The position numbers were made by a program, and so were the translations under genes. A stretch of DNA of 9,201 nucleotides, from contig JACPRL010000069.1 in assembly GCA_016189965.1 (NCBI GenBank), forward strand, positions 1 through 9,201, read 5' to 3'. Shown piece by piece: positions 5,140 to 9,201 of the stretch. Numbering within the stretch: the stretch's first letter is position 1; each line of letters begins with the position of its first letter. The stretch is from Acidobacteriota bacterium. Lineage in GTDB: Bacteria > Acidobacteriota > Terriglobia > Acidiferrales > 2-02-FULL-67-57. The notes under the pieces were generated by a model. That model made no database searches and was not told the DNA's origin. It worked only from the letters and a program-made list of their open reading frames with translations.

Positions 5140-6428
5140 CACCCCCTCCTTTCCTCGGCGAGCCGTTCGACTCGCAAGGTCAACCCGCGCACTTCGAGCA
5201 CCCGAATTTTCTCCCCTGCGGCCACCGGCGCCGTCTCCGCCTCCGCATTCCAGTCCTCGCCCTCCACCAGCACGACGCCGCGCGGATTCAACGCCGTCTT
5301 GACGATGCCCTCCGCTCCCACCACGGCTGCCACGCCGGAACGCACCGGCCGCCGGTGCGCCTTCACTACCAGCCGCAGGGCAACCGCGCACACTCCCACC
5401 CAGAACCCCACCACGCTCCCGATGGCCAGCCAGGAAACGCGGTAACCGGGAATGCGCGGGTAGAGCAGCAGCGAGCCCAACACCAGAGAAGTCGCGCCCA
5501 CCGCGGTCAGCAGACCGTGGGAGACGATTTTCAACTCGAGCACAAGGAAAACCATCCCCAGCAGGAGCAGCGCCACCCCGGAGGCCTGCACGGGCAGGTT
5601 GGCCAACCCCATCAATCCCAGCAACACCGCCAGCACACCCAGCGTCCCTGCTACGAATCCGCCCGGAGTCACCACCTCCACCACCACCGCCAGCAGACCC
5701 AACACCAGCAGCAGGTAGGCAAGCGTCGGGTCGGACACCACATTAAGCACACGCTCACGCCAGCTCATCTCCAGCCACAGCGGCACGGCGTCGGCGGTAG
5801 AGAGCGTCACGGGGCCACGCGCGGTTTCAACCACGCGCCCCTCGAGCTGCCGCAGCAGGTCGTCCAAATCGTTGGCGGCGATTTCCACCACCTTCAACTC
5901 GAGCGCCTCCCCTTGAGCCGCTGAAGCGCTCTCCCGCACCGCTTTCTCCGCCCAGTCGGCGTTGCGCCCGCGCGCCGCCGCCAGCGAGCGCGCGTAGGCC
6001 ACCGTGTCGTTCACGACCTTCTCGGACACCGCTCCGCCGCTCAGTTGAACCGGGTGCGCCGCGCCGAGGTTTGTCCCCGGCGCCATGGCGGCGACGCTGC
6101 TCGCCAGCACAATCAGGCAGCCAGCCGAAGCAGCCCGCGCGCCCCGCGGCGCCACGTAGACCACCACGGGGACGTGCGCATTCAGAATCCGCTGAATGAT
6201 CTGCCGCATGGACGTGGCGAGCCCGCCCGGCGTGTCGAGCCGCAGGACGACTGCCGTCGCCCCGCGACTCTCCGCCTCGCTGATGCCCCGCTCGATGTAT
6301 TCGGCGCTGATGGGACCGATGGGCCCACTGTAGGTGAGCACCACCACTTCGCCGGCCTCAAGGCCGACGACAAAGAAGGAAAGAAGCAGAAGAGAGAGAA
6401 GACCGGCGGTGCCGAGGCGGGGTTTCAC
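5139..6428 (-). CDS. nfeD: NfeD family membrane protein with ClpP-class serine protease domain
   Basis: This is a full-length NfeD (429 aa). A signal sequence (1-25, ending LEA) is followed by a ClpP-like domain with DTPGGL (65-70) and the Ser-Lys dyad: Ser101 in GARAASAG and probably Lys137 in SEKVVND. The same arrangement is known from the Pyrococcus PH1510 protease, which cuts the hydrophobic tail of its stomatin partner. Four to five membrane helices follow (about 235-355), then a C-terminal OB-fold NfeD domain (about 362-425). The start is GTG 6428; there is no in-frame ATG nearby and no Shine-Dalgarno, but the signal peptide begins right there. It is co-transcribed with the paraslipin gene and overlaps it by one base. 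The catalytic residues are intact, so an active protease is likely. Confidence 0.93.
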   Translation of the reverse strand: MKPRLGTAGLLSLLLLSFFVVGLEAGEVVVLTYSGPIGPISAEYIERGISEAESRGATAVVLRLDTPGGLATSMRQIIQRILNAHVPVVVYVAPRGARAASAGCLIVLASSVAAMAPGTNLGAAHPVQLSGGAVSEKVVNDTVAYARSLAAARGRNADWAEKAVRESASAAQGEALELKVVEIAANDLDDLLRQLEGRVVETARGPVTLSTADAVPLWLEMSWRERVLNVVSDPTLAYLLLVLGLLAVVVEVVTPGGFVAGTLGVLAVLLGLMGLANLPVQASGVALLLLGMVFLVLELKIVSHGLLTAVGATSLVLGSLLLYPRIPGYRVSWLAIGSVVGFWVGVCAVALRLVVKAHRRPVRSGVAAVVGAEGIVKTALNPRGVVLVEGEDWNAEAETAPVAAGEKIRVLEVRGLTLRVERLAEERRG

Positions 6429-6787
6429 GGAAGTTCGCTCGCTGCCGCAGCGTTGAGCTGCGGCAAGCCTACTCCCCCGCTCCCGTCGGTGTCAATTGCG
6501 AAGGGACGAGCCTCAAAGACACGAAGACACGTAGACGGAAGGGCACAGCTTCTCGGAGCGAAGCGGAGATCCCGAGCCTGTCGAGGGAAGCCGTGCCGAA
6601 AAAAAGCCGCGCGCAGCGCAACCTTGGAAGGGGTGCGGGCTTGTCCCGAGCGGAGCCGAGGGAGAAAACCCTCTGTGGGTGTCCCCGCCGCCTGAAGGTT
6701 ATGCAACCGCTTCTAGCCCCAAAGACACGCAGACACAAAGGGGACTGTTTCTGAAATGCCTTTCTTTTTGCCTTTGTGCCTTTGTGG
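6429..6787. repeat. Intergenic repeat zone between cytochrome c and nfeD
   Basis: No gene is supported in these 359 bases. CAAAGACACGAAGACACG (6515-6532) and CAAAGACACGCAGACACAAA (6720-6739) are direct copies, and CCTTTGTGCCTTTGTGGC (6771-6788) is a related inverted copy. Between them lies an imperfect 56-bp palindrome (6542-6597) with arms GGCAC/GTGCC and GCTTC/GAAGC around GGAGCGAAGCGGAGATC. A third block, TTGTCCCGAGCGGAGCCGAG, lies at 6641-6660. Open frames across the zone on both strands are repeat translations rich in Arg, Ala and Ser. The promoter of nfeD must lie here, but I cannot point to one. Confidence 0.75.
6443..6465 (-). repeat. Hairpin just upstream of the nfeD start
   Basis: A perfect 9-bp stem TGCCGCAGC/GCTGCGGCA (6443-6451 with 6457-6465) closes on GTTGA. 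It lies 15 bp upstream of the nfeD GTG. There is no U-run on the minus strand, so it is not a typical terminator. It may be a leader structure or the end of the neighbouring repeat zone. Confidence 0.55.
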
Positions 6788-7258
6788 CTAATCCAGGCTG
6801 CGCACGTAGTGAACCAGGTGCCAGATTTCCGTGTCGGAGTGAATCTCCCCGAAGCCGGGCATCCCGGTGTTGCGAATCCCGTTCTTGATGATCCAGAACA
6901 GCTCGGCGTTCGAGTAGCGCTGCGCATCCGGCCCGCCGAGCCCCGGCACCGGCGGGTACATCGAAAGCCCCATCTTGGTGGGCGTGGTGCCGTCTTGCCC
7001 GTGGCAGCTGGCGCAACTCCCGCCGTATTGCATGTGGCCCGAAGCGACAGTGATTTCGCTCGGCGCGAGCTCCGGCGGCACCCCTTCGCGTGCCACCGCC
7101 CGCGCCACCAGCCACCGCTTGGCCTTGGCCGCCACGTAGCCTTCAAGCTGGCTCGGCGACTGTCGCGCCCGCAAGTCGAAACTCGCCGCCGCGTAGGCGC
7201 CGCCCACGGCGGCAAGCACTACGAGAATAGCGACAATCACTCCCACCTTACGCCTCAT
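6788..7258 (-). CDS. Mono-haem c-type cytochrome, membrane-anchored or periplasmic
   Basis: The 156-aa product starts MRRKVGVIVAILVVLAAVGG, an N-terminal hydrophobic segment that is a signal or anchor (possible cut after AYA). The haem site is CASCH (Cys82, Cys85, His86), followed by GQDGTT, and the probable axial Met133 is in GMPGFG. The C-terminal helix LVHYVRSLD is typical of cytochrome c class I (cytochrome_CBB3/C550-like). It would carry electrons outside the cytoplasm. ATG 7258 is preferred over GTG 7270 because GGGAGG precedes it and would overlap the GTG. The reading frame overlaps the end of the upstream ATPase gene by 11 bp, implying translational coupling. The TAG stop directly joins a CACAAAGG-type repeat. 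Confidence 0.92.
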   Translation of the reverse strand: MRRKVGVIVAILVVLAAVGGAYAAASFDLRARQSPSQLEGYVAAKAKRWLVARAVAREGVPPELAPSEITVASGHMQYGGSCASCHGQDGTTPTKMGLSMYPPVPGLGGPDAQRYSNAELFWIIKNGIRNTGMPGFGEIHSDTEIWHLVHYVRSLD

Positions 7259-7718
7259 CTGTCCTCCCACGGCGTCTGAGCCAGATTTCAGTCCCTTTTT
7301 CGAAATTGAACGCTACCCCGTCGACCAGTTGGTTGATCAAGAACAGACCGCGCCCGTGCGGCGCCAGCAGGTTGTCCGCTCTCACCGGATTGCACAGCGC
7401 GGCGGGGTCGAAAGACGAGCCGACATCTTTGACCACCACCAAGATTCCACAGCCTTCCTGCACGGCCACGCAAATCCTGACCCCCTTGGTCGGGTCGCCT
7501 CGGTTTCCGTGCACGATCGCATTCGCCAACGCCTCGTGGAGGGCCAGCTCGACCCCTTCCCACTCGGCCTGACAACCTGTCCCCTCCATCACCCGGGTGA
7601 TTTGGGGGACCACGTCATCCAGCACCCGCAGGTCGGACGGCACCACCAGCTCGAATTTCAAGACCAGTTTCTCGACATCGAACTCGCACTGCGGGGGCAC
7701 CTCCGTCGGCTCAGACAC
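7248..7718 (-). CDS. RsbW/SpoIIAB-like anti-sigma regulatory factor (HATPase_c_2)
   Basis: The 156-aa product is a stand-alone GHKL ATPase. The N box is ELALHEALANAIVHGN (Glu62, Asn66, Asn72), the G1 box DVGSSFDP (Asp98, Gly100), and the G2 box HGRGLFLINQLVD (122-134), which is the usual set for serine/threonine kinases of the partner-switch type. Such proteins bind a sigma factor or output protein and phosphorylate an STAS antagonist. The start is GTG 7718, nine bases after AGAGGAG on the minus strand; no other start fits the site. No STAS or PP2C gene adjoins it; the gene downstream, overlapping by 11 bp, is the cytochrome c. The G1 box has Ser-Ser where many relatives have x-Gly. The family call is firm; its target is not visible. 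Confidence 0.9.
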   Translation of the reverse strand: MSEPTEVPPQCEFDVEKLVLKFELVVPSDLRVLDDVVPQITRVMEGTGCQAEWEGVELALHEALANAIVHGNRGDPTKGVRICVAVQEGCGILVVVKDVGSSFDPAALCNPVRADNLLAPHGRGLFLINQLVDGVAFNFEKGTEIWLRRRGRTDEA

Positions 7719-7969
7719 GGTTGTTCACTCCTCTGTGTTTCATCTGCGGGGGACACGCGCGGGCCGGTCAGGGGTCCCGCCGTGCTTTCTCCTCGCCCCT
7801 CTTTTGATGACCAAGGGGGCCCGAACGCTCCAACCCCGCCCGGCTTGCCCCCACGCGGTTGAATCCATCATCCAGTTCCCTGCATCCAACAAGCTGCAAG
7901 AAAAGACCCCTGCGTACTTCTGCGCGGTCCAACGACCGCGCTCGGGGGAATCCCAAGGAGGTTTGACTT
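7719..7969. promoter_or_regulatory. Divergent intergenic region with leader hairpin
   Basis: These 251 bases separate the minus-strand ATPase gene from the plus-strand secreted-protein gene, so promoters for both must lie here. I see no convincing -35/-10 pair on either strand. A GC-rich inverted repeat (GGAC at 7751-7754 with GTCC at 7774-7777, flanked by GC pairs) occurs near the ATPase side. No coding frame is supported. Confidence 0.45.
7922..7941 (+). promoter_or_regulatory. Stem-loop in the leader of the secreted Cys protein
   Basis: GCGCGGTC-CAAC-GACCGCGC is a perfect 8-bp stem with a 4-base loop. It ends 13 bases before the AAGGAGG ribosome site (7955-7961). It may be an mRNA-stabilising or regulatory leader, or a DNA-level operator. 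No U-run follows, so it is not a normal terminator. Confidence 0.5.
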
Positions 7970-8374
7970 ATGAAGCGAACGATCACTCTCATCCTCGCCC
8001 TGGCGTTGACCACGGCCGCCGGCGTAGCCTTGGCCGGCAGCCAGGAGGGCAAAGCCACTAAGGTCGAGGGGACACTGGTGGACAGCAAGTGTTACCTGAT
8101 GAATGAGAAGAACGTCTCCAACGACCACATGACGCCCAAGGGGACGATGCCCAATTGCGGCACCGCCTGTGCCAAGATGGGCATCCCGGTCAGCCTGCTG
8201 ACAACCGAGGGCAAGGTGTACACTCTGGCGGTCCCGGCGCCTGTCATTGCCGACCACGTGGGGAAGACGGCGCGGGCCAGCGGAACCCTCAAGCAGGCCA
8301 GCCTCATCGTGGACAAGCTGGAGGTCAAGGAAGGCACCACCTGGAAGGAAGTCCCGATCGCCACGATGATGTAG
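7970..8374 (+). CDS. Secreted hypothetical protein with Cys motif
   Basis: The 134-aa product has a clear signal peptide (1-22, KRT then a hydrophobic core, cut at ALA-GS). The mature part begins with VEGTLVDSKCYL (Cys41), then NCGTACAKMGIPVSLL (Cys63, Cys67), then a beta-rich tail with KVYTLAV, KTARASGTL and LIVDKLEV. From memory, this resembles a group of acidobacterial and proteobacterial exported proteins with (V/I)DxKCY...C-x3-C..GIP, sometimes found near metal or redox genes. Metal or redox function is inference from the three Cys plus His and Met nearby. ATG 7970 is set by AAGGAGG eight bases upstream. It is monocistronic and closed by the terminator at 8427-8462. Confidence 0.82.
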   Translation: MKRTITLILALALTTAAGVALAGSQEGKATKVEGTLVDSKCYLMNEKNVSNDHMTPKGTMPNCGTACAKMGIPVSLLTTEGKVYTLAVPAPVIADHVGKTARASGTLKQASLIVDKLEVKEGTTWKEVPIATMM

Positions 8375-8426
8375 TCACCGCTCTCGTCCGGCTCTTCAGC
8401 TCGGATGAGGCGAAGTTGCATGCGAG

Positions 8427-8462
8427 AAGAAGAGTCCGCGCTCCCGCGGGCTCTTCTTTTTT
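8427..8462 (+). terminator. Rho-independent terminator
   Basis: A 14-bp stem (8427-8440 with 8445-8458, one T-G wobble) with a CTCC loop runs straight into six T residues at 8457-8462. It follows the secreted-protein stop by 52 bases. On the minus strand the stem is not followed by a U-run, so it works best for the plus-strand gene, although the convergent gene ends just beyond it. Confidence 0.93.
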
Positions 8463-8483
8463 GGAGCTGGGCCGGGAGACTGC

Positions 8484-8999
8484 CTAGAGGGAGCCGGCGC
8501 GGCCCATCTGCTCCACGTTCATGCCGCCGTCGGCGCCCGCCTCGGCCTGCATCAGCGCCTCCACGTCAATGTTGGCCAGCTTGCTCACGATGCGGGCGAT
8601 CATGCGCGACGAGGTCTCGATCTGCTCCACGCTGCCCGGGTTGTACTCCGTCTTGAGCGCAATCAGGTTAGCGGTGATGGAGTTGAGCGGGTTGTTGATG
8701 TTGTAGGTCAGCTCGCGCACGTGCCCCATCAGCACGTCGCGCTCCTTGCGCAACGCCTGCGAGGCGGCCCGGCAGCGCAGCCAGGCCAGCAGCATCCGCC
8801 CCGCCACCGCCGACGCCACCAGCGGCGCAATCACCCACACGCCCCACCCGCCCAGCAGGCCCAGCGCGGTGAGCACGCTCTGCGCCAGCAGCGCCAGCAG
8901 GTAGGTGAAAAGCGCAAACCCGCCCGCCATGAGCAGCCGGTTCCGCCCCCGGTGGTCCTTCTTCCCTGCGTTGTTCGTTCCCTGTCCGTTCTCGCCCAT
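8484..8999 (-). CDS. Membrane protein with degenerate histidine-kinase DHp domain (no phospho-acceptor His)
   Basis: The 171-aa product has a polar N-terminus (1-22), two membrane helices (about 24-46 and 53-75), a charged linker helix, then the segment VRELTYNINNPLNSITANLIALK (95-117) and a second helix IETSSRMIARIVSKLANI. This aligns with the two-helix HisKA/DHp hairpin, whose consensus reads L-x-H-E-I-N-N-P-L. Here Tyr99 and Asn100 replace the His-Glu pair, and no ATP-binding domain follows: the protein ends 55 residues later. It therefore cannot act as an ordinary autokinase. A dimerisation or scaffold role, or competition with real kinases, is inference. ATG 8999 is supported by GAGG seven bases upstream. 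It converges on the terminator at 8427-8462. Confidence 0.82.
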   Translation of the reverse strand: MGENGQGTNNAGKKDHRGRNRLLMAGGFALFTYLLALLAQSVLTALGLLGGWGVWVIAPLVASAVAGRMLLAWLRCRAASQALRKERDVLMGHVRELTYNINNPLNSITANLIALKTEYNPGSVEQIETSSRMIARIVSKLANIDVEALMQAEAGADGGMNVEQMGRAGSL

Positions 9000-9025
9000 T
9001 GTCTGCCCTCACACCACGCGTAGCG

Positions 9026-9165
9026 GAAGGCTTCAGAGTCTGTGTGACAACCCGCGATTTTCGTCAGAGCACGGTTTCAACCGTGCCGCCACTGCCTCGT
9101 TTTGATTGCGGCTTTAGCCGCTGCGGGCATCGAAAGCTAGTTTTCACACGACTCTTCAGCCTTCC
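9026..9165. repeat. 140-bp inverted-repeat element (MITE/REPIN-like)
   Basis: Left arm 9026-9051 and right arm 9141-9165 are inverted copies: the reverse complement of the left arm matches the right arm at 22 of 26 aligned positions, with one gap. Both arms end in GGAAGG/CCTTCC at the outside. Inside, CCCGC (9052-9056) can pair with GCGGG (9123-9127), and two hairpins follow each other: GCACGGT-TTCA-ACCGTGC (9069-9086) and GCGGC-TTTA-GCCGC (9108-9121). The whole can fold as a cloverleaf. It has no coding capacity. It lies 26 bp upstream of the His-less kinase-like gene. Confidence 0.7.
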
Positions 9166-9201
9166 ATTGTCCTCTTCAAGCTGCTCAATTCTACCTCACC
9201 C
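9166..9201. other. Window edge, no gene supported
   Basis: The last 36 bases read on the minus strand as RIEQLEEDN, continuing GRLKS into the repeat arm. This resembles the coiled coil at the end of IS3-type OrfA proteins, but a stop codon lies two codons upstream in the same frame. It may be a transposase remnant or chance. Confidence 0.2.

Noticed and set aside
5140..5391. N-terminal extension of the paraslipin frame
   Set aside because: It lies inside nfeD in another frame, encodes Gly/Arg-rich sequence, and the Shine-Dalgarno and one-base overlap support ATG 5139.
4696..5445. 249-aa plus-strand open frame
   Set aside because: Antisense to paraslipin and the end of nfeD; His/Arg/Pro-rich and without motifs.
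6425..6706. 93-aa minus-strand frame between cytochrome c and nfeD
   Set aside because: Its product (RLRSGQARTPSK and similar) is a translation of the repeat zone.

Overview
The window looks like a chromosomal segment of a GC-rich, free-living bacterium. The small C-rich zinc ribbon, the DUF1015 protein, the secreted Cys-motif protein and the GAGCGAAGCGAAGGATC-type intergenic repeats together recall Acidobacteriota or similar soil/metagenome lineages. This placement is inference from gene types; no rRNA or marker gene is present to prove it. No tRNA, rRNA, CRISPR or intact insertion sequence was found.

Layout. Positions 1-485 (+) hold a toxin-antitoxin block: the tail of one HicB-like protein, a short HicB antitoxin and a HicA toxin, head to tail with almost no gaps. 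Next (+) come a 54-aa zinc-ribbon protein, a repeat-derived hairpin, an unrecognised 188-aa protein and an STAS anti-sigma-factor antagonist. A 400-bp repeat cluster (1723-2122) separates this + block from a DUF1015 gene on the minus strand. A HAD phosphatase (gph-like, +) runs divergently from DUF1015 and converges on a two-gene minus operon of full-length NfeD (membrane ClpP-class protease) and an SPFH/paraslipin protein. A second repeat zone (6429-6787) precedes this operon. Upstream of that zone on the minus strand lie an RsbW-like ATPase and a mono-haem cytochrome c whose reading frames overlap. A divergent + gene encodes a small secreted protein with three Cys and ends in a clear rho-independent terminator. 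The last minus gene is a two-helix membrane protein with a histidine-kinase dimerisation segment that has lost its phospho-acceptor histidine. The right end (9026-9165) is a 140-bp element with near-terminal inverted repeats and two internal hairpins.

How the parts relate. NfeD and paraslipin form a known membrane quality-control pair. STAS and the RsbW-like ATPase are the two halves of a partner-switching module, but they sit 5.5 kb apart on opposite strands. The most unusual features are the His-less kinase-like protein, the ATPase-cytochrome c overlap, and the way palindromic repeats have entered gene ends (STAS and DUF1015 stop codons, 3' end of the cytochrome gene) and even the interior of the DUF1015 reading frame without breaking it.
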